NCBI RefSeq assembly: GCF_932294415.1
Contig: NC_065543.1
Location: 42,740,277 to 42,804,276 of the forward strand
DNA length: 64,000 nt
Reading direction: 5' to 3'
Source of the DNA: Quercus robur
Lineage: Eukaryota > Streptophyta > Magnoliopsida > Fagales > Fagaceae
Below, one piece after another: positions 56,609 through 64,000 of the stretch; within the stretch, counting starts at the first letter, position 1, and the number at the start of each line of letters is the position of its first letter. The notes beneath the pieces were generated by a model that had not been told where the DNA came from, made no database searches, and saw only the letters and a list, made by a program, of their open reading frames with translations. Made by a program: the position numbers and the translations under genes.

Positions 56609-57213
56609 TGTAAGAACCAAGTACAAGAACTCTGGGCCTTAGATCCCTTGGGCTCACAATTTATTTGTAGTGGGTTTAAGGATTTCCTACAATGGGTCGT
56701 TCTCGGCAGAGAGACTCAAAGCAACACTCAGCTGAAAAGCTCTCTCTTTGACTCCTTTCTCTCAATTTTTTCTGAACCCCTTCTTCTCCCAACTTTCCTC
56801 TATTTATAGCCAAGGTTAGTGGGGAGACCATGATTATATTCATCGTTAGTGCTATTGAAGGTCTAGTATTATCTGGTTAAAGTGGCTGTTTTAGGTGAGA
56901 GGGCGGTGCAGCATTTATGATCTTGGAACTTGGCTCCATTTTCACCGATTGTGTTCGGCGACTCATGTTCCCGTGCATATCATGACCTTCCCGGGTATTG
57001 ACTCATGCGCTCTACCGGGAAATGTTAACCGGTCAACCCCGGGAGCTTAATAACCAAAACTTGTTTTTGGCCCTAAGGCAGTTTTAAGAAGGGCATAAGG
57101 TAACGGGAACTATCTGCTGGGCCTGCGCCCAAGGCTGGTATGGGCTTGGGCCCGGGGCCTAGATGGGTCTGGGCCCAAGGCCTGTATGGGCTTTGGGAGC
57201 TCGGTGCCGTACA
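56609..57213 (-). repeat. Tat2 3' LTR
   Basis: Minus-strand start TGTACGGCACCGAGC at 57213, end GGTTCTTACA at 56609, 605 bp with TGTA...TACA ends. A (TA)n run (about 56592-56608) directly touches its outer end, so the target duplication is unreadable. Confidence 0.82.
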
Positions 57214-57226
57214 ATAGCCCCCCCTT
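57214..57226 (-). other. Tat2 polypurine tract
   Basis: On the minus strand CAAGGGGGGGCTAT directly precedes the LTR start, as needed to prime plus-strand DNA synthesis. Confidence 0.75.
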
Positions 57227-57479
57227 GATTCATACTCGGTTGCCGAGGAGAATCAAGGAGCTGCCTGGGCTTCTTGACCTCGGGAATCTTTTAGTCTGGG
57301 ACTTCTGGCTGTCATTTCTCATTAATAGCCATCTCAAAAGACGCGCCGTTTCGCGGCGCCAGGCGCAGACGTCATTATTGCCTGACGGTTCGTGAACCGA
57401 AGCGGTGCGCAAATCGGTTACGCTTGGCATTTGCTGGGTCGCTCGTTCGCTGTGCCCATTTATTGTTTGATTAAGCGTT

Positions 57480-57707
57480 TCTTCTTTCCCCATTTCTTCT
57501 GGCTCTATAAATAGTTCTTCTCCAAACGTCACTCCATTTTTCCTTTGCCTCTGATTTTTAGCGCCTACTCTCTGCCGACCACCTTTCTGTGTGCTTGCTT
57601 GCTCAGCGTTCTTTTCCTCCTTAGAACCCAACGTAAGTCTCTTTTTCCCTTCCTGTTCCTTCAACTTTGTTTCTTTGATTTTATTCTTGTAGTTTTAGGC
57701 TTTATAG
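57480..57707 (+). promoter_or_regulatory. Promoter and 5'-UTR intron of the Tat2 antisense gene
   Basis: TATA box 'tataaata' at 57505-57512 is followed by a pyrimidine-rich leader, a strong donor GTAAGT at 57633 and an acceptor 'tttatag' ending at 57707, immediately before the ATG. The order matches that at 42300-42104 of Tat1 on the opposite strand, including the 'gtaagtct' donor. Promoter activity is inferred. Confidence 0.68.
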
Positions 57708-59992
57708 ATGGGTTATTCTTACCTTCTAGATACCCCGGCTGCTTTGGCTAACTTTAGGAGTAAATTTAGTATCCCCAGTGACGTGGACGTGGCTTACTGC
57801 CATGAGAGTGATATGGAACTCCACCAAGGGCATGGTACGGCCTTCTTTCCTTTGATGTCCATCTTAGAAGGTGGGGTTAGGTTCCCGGTAGATCCCCTCC
57901 TGATAAGCACACTTACCTACTATGGGCTGTGCCCCGACCAGCTTCCCCCCAATTTTTACCGAGTAGTTAGTTGTGTCGGCCGGTTGAACCATACCTTTAA
58001 CTTACAACTAGATCACCATGATATTAACCAAATGTACAGCCTTTGTGGGAGCAAATCCACAAATTACTACTTAAAGACAAGGGATGCTCGGGTACGGCTG
58101 ATATCGTGCCTACCCGATTCGAACAGGAACTCCGCCGGGGAGTTTGTCAGGGTGCGCGGCAATTGGTTTGCCGGGGAGATCCCTTGCCCCCTCACCCGGC
58201 GTGAAGTGGGTTCGTACCTTCCCCTTCTTATAGTTGTTTGAGTAAAAGAAAATCTTTTATTGTTAAAAGCTAACGTGTTATTTGTTCTTCTGCAGACGGC
58301 AAAGTGTTTACTCAGGACCTCAGAGCCGTCCACGTCAAGGACTTAAACTTCGTCCTTCGTTCCGAGATCTACGTGCACTGGGACGAGCAACTCCGGGCCT
58401 CACACCTGATCCTCGGCGTGGAACCGGTTTACTCTACTTGGCAATCATTCAAGCAGGCGTTGATAGTTGACAGCCCCCTGCTCTCGTACATAGACGTCCG
58501 GTACGTGAACTTCTTGCCGCCGAAGCTTACAACCGGGGAAGCGAGGGAATTTGGTAGGCGGTTCACTGCCGCGGACGAACTAGTTCCCCTTCGAGACGAT
58601 TCCGCGGAGCAAGTATCCCAGCGCCTTAGAGAGAGAGCCCACGAAGCTATACAACAAGAGGACCAAGTACAAGAGCAGACCCATCCCGAGGATCCACCCG
58701 CCGAGCATCAACAGCAAGTGACAGACGCGGCTAACCTGCTAGCTGAAGCGATCCAGCCCGGTGCAAGCATGGTGGCAAGGCGAATAATGACCCTAGACAG
58801 GTTCGTGCCTGGTGCCCGGCCGACCAACCAGCCCCCGCCTACCCAGGGTCAGGGTCCAGTTTCTCAACCTCCTCCAACCTCGCAGTCCGGACGTGCCCGG
58901 AAAAAACAGAAAGTGGCCGAGCCACATTCCACGGCCCCTGGGGACGCCGCTGTCCGGACTCCTCCCCGACCAACAGGGGGGATTGTCATCCGCGAGCCGC
59001 AGACCGAAGCCGGCACGGGGGGCGCATCCTCCTCCCAAGTGGCTCCGGCGTGGGAGCCAAAGTTCCTTCTGGATGGCAAACCATTGCCATCAACGGCCTC
59101 TGTTCGGATATGGGATAAGGGCGAGGGCGGCCGCATTGCCCAAACCTTGGCCGGAGCTCTCCAACTTCCCGAGGACGTGCACGCCTTTGAGGATGGGTCC
59201 GAGGAGTCCGTGGGGCGCCGGTTAGAGTGGCACGCCATTGCGGTAATTCTTTTGTCTATTTGCTCCATGTAAATTTCCTTTTGCCACTTTGCTAACCTTC
59301 ACGCTTGCTAGGCCGCACAACTAGCTCACATTGTGGCTGCCCGGGCACGGGAGCTTGACGAGGAAAATGAGCGCGAGAAGGTGGCGCGGGAGGCAGCAGT
59401 AAAAACGGCTAAGGAAAAGGCCAAGATTGCTGAGACTGCCGAGAATAAGGCTGCTGCCGCGGAGAAGTTCCGAGCATCTGCCGAACAGAGGTGTACTGAC
59501 CTCCTGGCCAGGCAAAATGAGACGGAACTTAAACTGGCCCAAGCCCTCAGTCTCAACACTTCTCATGCCGAGGAGATAGCTGATCTCAGGGCGGGCTTGG
59601 CGGCCGCGGAGCAGAAGTGGTACGACGTGGGCTTCGCCGACGCCGAGAACTCCGCAGAGCTGGTGGTGGCTCGGGCTCGGCATATGGGTTTCGAGGCCGG
59701 GTGGTTTGCTGCTCTTCAAGCAATGGGAGTTCCTGAAGACTCGCCACTGAGAGACCCCGGCCAGATTCCATTTCCGAGTCCTGTACCTGCCGTCCAGAAC
59801 GCCCCGGCTGCTCTAGATGAGGAGGAGACGGCCAGTATGAGGGAGTTGGTTGAGCAAATAGACTCTCATGCTGAGCCCGAGGAACTGGAGGCTACGAGCA
59901 CACCGACCGTGCAGGAACTTCTTGACGAGGCCCAGCCTTTCTCCCTGATTGCCCAACAGGAAGTGCCACCACCGACTCAACCCCCTAGTTGA
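57708..59992 (+). CDS. Tat2 antisense gene: putative gypsy-type transposon protein (PF04195-like), three exons
   Basis: Exon 1 starts MGYSYLLDTPAALANF and contains FFPLMSILEGGVRFPVDPL, YYGLCPDQL and RVRGNWFAGE. It resembles the plant domain filed as PF04195. Exon 2 begins at 58296 after TTCTGCAG (GKVFTQDLRAVHVKDLNFVLRSEI, then FLPPKLTTGEA and a Pro/Gln-rich region) and ends at 59242 before GTAATT. Exon 3 (59312-59992) is a long Ala/Glu/Lys coiled coil ending YDVGFADAENSAELVV, EAGWFAAL and an acidic tail. The first intron's donor is uncertain; GTTCGT at 58210 keeps the frame and gives about 709 residues. No stop lies in the exons. It is antisense to pol. The function is unknown. Confidence 0.78.
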
Positions 59993-60329
59993 TTTTATTT
60001 TAGCTTATTTTTATTTCGTTTTTTATTTGCCTATGTCACCGGGATGTGGTGATTGAACCGTTGTTTTAATTTATTGGTTTTATTTGCCCATGTCACCGGG
60101 CTGTGGTGACTGAACAATTGCTTTTACTTTTTTAATTGGAAGTCCGTTTTCTTTTCCTGTTTCAATTTTGTTGAATGAAATTATATCCGTTTGTGCTCTG
60201 CTTGAATCACACCAATGCTATGGCCGCTTAATAGAATGTACCCCCGAGAACCTGTTGTGCGGAGCTGTGAGTAGTTTTGAGAGCGCTATTTGGACTTAGT
60301 TTTTGTAAAAAGGGTTAGGTTTTTATCAG
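59993..60329. other. Spacer after the Tat2 antisense gene
   Basis: A direct repeat 'tgcctatgtcaccgggatgt' / 'tgcccatgtcaccgggctgt' lies at about 60029 and 60089. It probably includes the 3' UTR of the antisense transcript. No gene is seen. Confidence 0.55.
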
Positions 60330-61068
60330 GTTTTGGTTTAACCGAGAATTGAGTTTCCGTCCTTCGAGCATTTGCTTGCAAAGTTTCCGTTTGTCCGGAT
60401 GTTTGATTTTAACCGAGAATCAATTTTTTGCCCTCATAGATTTAATTGCAGGGTTCACACATGCTCGGTGATTTTGACCGAGCCGAAAGTCAGGTTTCTG
60501 CCATTAGGGTTTTTGTTTGTAAGGTTTTCACCTGCTCGGGGATATTGATCTAGCCGAGGGTCAGGTTTCTGTCCTTAGGATTTTGTTTGTGAGGTTTTCA
60601 CCTGCTCGGCGATATTGATCGAGCCGAGGGTCAGGTTTCTGTCCTTAGGATTTTGTTTGTGAGGTTTTCACCTGCTCGGCGATATTGATCGAGCCGAGGG
60701 TCAGGTTTCTGTCCTTAGGATTTTGTCTGTGAGGTTTTCACCTGCTCGGCGATATTGATCGAGCCGAGGGTCAGGTTTCTGTCCTTAGGATTTTGTTTGT
60801 AAGGTTTTCACCTGCTCGGCGATATTGATCGAGCCGAGGGTCAGGTTTCTGTCCTTATGATTTTGTTTGTAAGGTTTTCACCTGCTCGGCGATATTGATC
60901 GAGCCGAGGGTCAGGTTTCTGTCCTTAAGATTTTGTTTGTAAGGTTTTCACCTGCTCGGCGATATTGATCGAGCCGAGGGTCAGGTTTCTGTCCTTAAGA
61001 TTTTGTTTGTAAGGTTTTCACCTGCTCGGCGATATTGATCGAGCCGAGGGTCAGGTTTCTGTCCTTAG
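60330..61068 (-). repeat. 70-bp tandem repeat between Tat2 pol and antisense gene
   Basis: The word CACCTGCTCGG recurs at an exact 70-bp step (60529, 60599, 60669, 60739, 60809, 60879, 60949, 61019), and the last seven copies are nearly identical. Two or three degenerate copies precede them from about 60340. The array ends 113 bp from the pol stop. On the minus strand the unit reads 'cctaaggacagaaacctgac', the same core as in Tat1. Confidence 0.92.
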
Positions 61069-61181
61069 GTTCTGCTGGCGATTCTCTTGGTGTGCGGCTA
61101 CAGGGTAAAAAACAGCAAAGACAAAAAAGTTCATCATACTCTTAATCTTCATAGAATACAAGTTTCGGCTTACATCGATGG

Positions 61182-62750
61182 TTACGCGTAGAACTTCTTC
61201 AGGTTGTTGGCGTTCCATGGTCGGGGGAGCGGCCTCTCGTCCAGGTCCTCCAAGTAGTAAGCCCCTGCCCCTGCGACGGCTGTGACTCTGTATGGTCCCT
61301 CCCAACTCTGAGCAAGCTTCCCTGCAGCCGCGTCCCGCATGTTCCCTACTACCCTTCTTAACACCAATTCCCCGGCACTGAATTCCCTGGTCCTTACGTT
61401 TCGGTTGTACCTTTGCGCTAGCTTCTGCTGATACTCGGCAAGACGTACGGTCGCAGCCTCCCTGCATTCTTCTAGCCAATCCAACTGCTCCATCATAAGG
61501 TCGGCGTTTTGTACAGGGTCAAACCCAACGACCCGTGCACTGCATAAGCTCACCTCGGTCGGTATCACTGCTTCTGCTCCGTATGCCAGAGAAAATGGGG
61601 TTTCCCCCGTGGATCTCCTGGGGGTCGTGCGGTAGGCCCACAAGACACTGGGTAGTTCTTCTGCCCACCTTCCTTTCGCTCCATCCAACCTTCTCTTGAG
61701 CCCGTTTAAAATAGTCTTGTTTACTGCTTCAGCTTGGCCGTTACTCTGGGGGTATGCCGGGGTTGAATACTTGTTCTTGATGCCGAGCTCGCCGCAAAAG
61801 GTCCGAAAAGCGTTGCTGTCGAACTGTAGCCCGTTGTCTGTCACTAGTGAATTCGGCACCCCAAACCTTGTAACTATGTTTTTCCACACAAACTTTTTCA
61901 CGTCGATATCCCGGATATTGGCCAAGGCTTCAGCTTCAGCCCACTTTGTGAAGTAATCCACGGCCACCAATACAAAACGGCGGTTCCCCGTTGCTCGGGG
62001 GAATGGCCCGAGGATGTCAAGCCCCCATTGTGCAAATGGCCACGGGCTGCTGACAGGATTTAGATGTCCGGCAGGCTGATGGATCATTGGGGCGTGCCTT
62101 TGACATTGTTCGCAACTCCGAACGTATTCGGCGGCGTCCTTCTGCATCTGTGGCCACCAAAACCCCTGCGTCATTGCTCTGTGTGCTAGAGATCGTCCCC
62201 CGGCATGCCCGCCGCATACTCCTTCATGCAGCTCGGTTAGAAGCTCCTTAACTTTTTCAGGATGCAGGCACAAGAGGTAAGGGCCCGCGAAGGACCTTCT
62301 GTACAACTTTCGGTCCAAAGACAACCAGTACCTGGGAGCCATTCGTCGAATCTTATTGGCCTCGGCCTCATCCTCTGGAACTTTATCTTCAGAAAGAAAG
62401 TCTATGATCGGGTTCATCCAGCATGGTCCTGCCACCGCCACCTGCGCAACTTCTACTCCGGCCCGGTCGATGGCAGTCTGCACACAGATGCTTGGTTCCC
62501 TTACAAGTTCAATCGTGATAAGCCTCGGGGTGTCCTCGGTAGCCGATGAGGCTAACGTAGCAAGAGAGTCAGCATGCTTGTTCTGCGACCGGGATACCTG
62601 GGATATCTTTGCCTTTCCAAACTGACCGATAATCTGCTTTGCCGTACTCAGATAAGCTTTCATTCGAGGATCCCGAGCCTCGAAGTCCCCAGTGATCTGA
62701 TAAACGACCAGCCGAGAGTCTGAGTAGATTTCTACGTCCCTGGCGCCCAG
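61182..62750 (-). CDS. pol: Tat2 pol, C-terminal part: second RNase H and integrase
   Basis: Downstream of the nonsense codon at 62753-62751 the same frame continues through the rest of the additional RNase H (ISQVSRSQNKHADSLATLAS) and a complete integrase. The zinc-binding region HEGVCGGHAGGRSLAH with CEQCQRH is present. All three catalytic residues are kept: WGLDILGPFP (Asp), VTDNGLQFDS (Asp) and NGQAEAVNK (Glu). The C-terminal domain reads WEGPYRVTAVAGAGAYYLEDLDERPLPRPWN. Stop at 61182-61184. No other lesion is seen. An internal ATG at 62663 is not a likely native start. Confidence 0.88.
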   Translation of the reverse strand: MGARDVEIYSDSRLVVYQITGDFEARDPRMKAYLSTAKQIIGQFGKAKISQVSRSQNKHADSLATLASSATEDTPRLITIELVREPSICVQTAIDRAGVEVAQVAVAGPCWMNPIIDFLSEDKVPEDEAEANKIRRMAPRYWLSLDRKLYRRSFAGPYLLCLHPEKVKELLTELHEGVCGGHAGGRSLAHRAMTQGFWWPQMQKDAAEYVRSCEQCQRHAPMIHQPAGHLNPVSSPWPFAQWGLDILGPFPRATGNRRFVLVAVDYFTKWAEAEALANIRDIDVKKFVWKNIVTRFGVPNSLVTDNGLQFDSNAFRTFCGELGIKNKYSTPAYPQSNGQAEAVNKTILNGLKRRLDGAKGRWAEELPSVLWAYRTTPRRSTGETPFSLAYGAEAVIPTEVSLCSARVVGFDPVQNADLMMEQLDWLEECREAATVRLAEYQQKLAQRYNRNVRTREFSAGELVLRRVVGNMRDAAAGKLAQSWEGPYRVTAVAGAGAYYLEDLDERPLPRPWNANNLKKFYA

Positions 62751-64000
62751 CTACAATACTGCCCTTAGTCCAGCCAACAGGGCCTCATATTCGGCTTCAT
62801 TGTTCGAGGCTTTGAACCCCAATCTGAAGGAATGTTCCAGTCGCATACCCTCAGGGGTGATTATGACAATACCAGCCCCGGCCCCCATAGCGTTTGATGC
62901 GCCGTCCACAAATAACCTCCACGGGCGAATCTCCGCACTACAGATTACCTGGCCTTCATTCTTAGGTGTGAATTCCGCGATGAAATCAGCGAGAATCTGC
63001 CCTTTCACCGAGCTTCTAGGTCGGTATCTTATGTCAAACGATCCCAACCGAGTCCCCCATTTAGCAATCCGTCCTGTGAAATCGGATCTCTTCAACAGTG
63101 ATTGTAATGGATACTCGGTGAGGACGAACACTGTGTGTGCCTGGAAGTAGTGTGGTAACTTCCTCGTGGCGTGTACCAAGGCCAAAACCAACTTTTCAAG
63201 AGGCAGGTACCTTGTCTCGGCATCGACCAAGGTCTTGCTTACGTAATACACCGGTATTTGCACTCCCCGGTCCCTTAGTAATACAGCACTTACGGCATGA
63301 TTGGTCACTGCAAGGTACATAAACAGATCCTCCCCGGGCTCCGGGGCCGTCAACCTCGGCGCCTTTGCCAAATACTCCTTTAGTTCTCGAAAAGCTTCAT
63401 CGCAGCTCTCGTCCCACTGAAACCCCTTCCACTTCTTCAGAAGTTGATAGAATGGCCGGCAGCGATCGGCAAACTTGGAGATGAACCGGTTCAAGGCGGC
63501 CAACATCCCGGTGAGCACCTGCACCTCCTTAGGGTTGCTCGGTGGTTTTAGGCGATTGATTGCCTCTATTTGGTCGGGGTTAGCCTCTATTCCCCGAGTG
63601 GAGATCAGATAACCCAGGAACTTGCCAGCCCCCACTCCGAAAGTGCACTTTTCGGCATTGAGGCGCAGCCTGTGTCGCCGTAGTATCTCGAACACTCCCC
63701 GAAGGTCTTCAGTATGCAGCGACTCTTTTCTGCTCTTTACTACCATGTCGTCGATGTAAACCTCAACCGTGCAACCAATTTTCTCCCGGAACATCCTTGT
63801 CATCATACGCTGGTAGGTAGCTCCGGCATTCTTCAATCCAAACGGCATGACCTCGTAGTGGTAGTTTGCGTTCGGGGATATGAATGCTGTCTTCTCTCGG
63901 TCCTCGGGTGCTAAGGCAATCTGGTGGTAGCCTTGGAAGGCGTCCAGGAAACTCATTCTCGGGTGCCCGTACGTGGCATCCACCAACTGATCAATCTTGG
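62751..64000 (-). CDS. pol: Tat2 pol, N-terminal part in window: reverse transcriptase and RNase H
   Basis: The frame enters at the window edge (KIDQLVDATYGHPRMSFLDAFQGYHQIAL). RT has EKTAFISPNANYHYEVMPFG and catalytic YIDDMVVKS. The RNase H linked to RT follows (YYVSKTLVDAETRYLPLEKL). The second, archaeal-type RNase H characteristic of the Tat lineage starts RPWRLFVDGASNAMGAGAG and continues NNEAEYEALLAGLRAVL. A TAG at 62753-62751 then interrupts the frame where Tat1 has CAG (AVQKLGAKEVEV), so it is most simply a CAG to TAG mutation. Confidence 0.88.
   Translation of the reverse strand, partial: KIDQLVDATYGHPRMSFLDAFQGYHQIALAPEDREKTAFISPNANYHYEVMPFGLKNAGATYQRMMTRMFREKIGCTVEVYIDDMVVKSRKESLHTEDLRGVFEILRRHRLRLNAEKCTFGVGAGKFLGYLISTRGIEANPDQIEAINRLKPPSNPKEVQVLTGMLAALNRFISKFADRCRPFYQLLKKWKGFQWDESCDEAFRELKEYLAKAPRLTAPEPGEDLFMYLAVTNHAVSAVLLRDRGVQIPVYYVSKTLVDAETRYLPLEKLVLALVHATRKLPHYFQAHTVFVLTEYPLQSLLKRSDFTGRIAKWGTRLGSFDIRYRPRSSVKGQILADFIAEFTPKNEGQVICSAEIRPWRLFVDGASNAMGAGAGIVIITPEGMRLEHSFRLGFKASNNEAEYEALLAGLRAVL

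Larger units (their letters stand above)
56609..64000 (-). mobile_element. Tat2: Tat-like Ty3/Gypsy element on the minus strand, truncated by the window end
   Basis: On the minus strand it reads pol (63986 downward), 70-bp tandem repeat, an antisense gene on the plus strand, polypurine tract and 3' LTR. The 5' LTR, primer-binding site, gag and protease lie beyond 64000. Base composition is clearly more GC-rich than the flanks, and pol has one visible nonsense codon, so the copy is much younger than Tat1. Confidence 0.88.

Noticed and set aside
57230..57664. 144-codon minus-strand frame next to the Tat2 LTR
   Set aside because: It overlaps the promoter and leader of the antisense gene and has no recognisable motif.
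58793..59771. Several minus-strand frames across the Tat2 antisense gene, in pol orientation
   Set aside because: They are complements of a GC-rich exon, with no domain motif and no counterpart in Tat1.
60330..61068. CRISPR-like array (regular 70-bp spacing)
   Set aside because: The whole unit repeats without unique spacers and it sits inside a plant retrotransposon, so it is a minisatellite.

Overview
The window is nuclear DNA from a dicot plant, probably woody. The evidence is an AT-rich background, four-exon plant NRT1/PTR-type transporter genes, plant-type Copia and Gypsy elements, and many small hAT- and Harbinger-like elements. The species cannot be named from the sequence. Only one host gene appears intact: an NPF transporter at 48169-50950 (592 residues). 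A tandem paralogue (exons at 15622-17578) lost exons 1 and 2. Its promoter remnant at about 2545-2765 now runs straight into the leader of a Copia element whose 5' LTR is also gone.

Layout. 1-2765: 5' flank of NPF copy 1 with a MITE-like insertion carrying a triplicated hairpin repeat. 2766-15514: short-LTR Copia element (3' LTR only), decayed. It is split by element A (6729-14967), a young SIRE-like element with 1110-bp LTRs, an intact gag and an intact extra ORF but no pol. 15622-17578: NPF copy 1. 18624-43293: an old Tat-like Gypsy element (Tat1). Its gag/pol junction holds a 2.9-kb solo LTR, which itself contains element B (23000-32149), a SIRE-like Copia with pol, an extra ORF and no full gag. 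Tat1 also holds a second solo LTR (37477-38848). 43294-47530: intergenic DNA with a 1.85-kb hAT-like element. 48169-50950: NPF copy 2. 50951-56608: intergenic DNA with several MITEs. 56609-64000: a second Tat-like element (Tat2) on the minus strand, cut by the window end. Its pol is nearly intact and its antisense gene is intact.

The most interesting pattern is that four retroelements of two unrelated superfamilies carry an accessory gene between pol and the 3' LTR, built as a self-contained transcription unit. In the two SIRE-like elements it is in sense. In the two Tat-like elements it is antisense. In all four a TATA-like box (weak in A) and a candidate 5'-UTR intron precede the ATG, and the intron ends at or within a few bases of it. 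In A and B the accessory promoter repeats the same family-specific CG-containing words found upstream of the LTR TATA box (CTCGCG in A, CTCGAYA in B). In Tat1 and Tat2 a homologous tandem repeat (68-bp and 70-bp period) lies where pol and the antisense gene converge.

All homology calls rest on reading motifs and on comparing copies inside the window; no database search was run.
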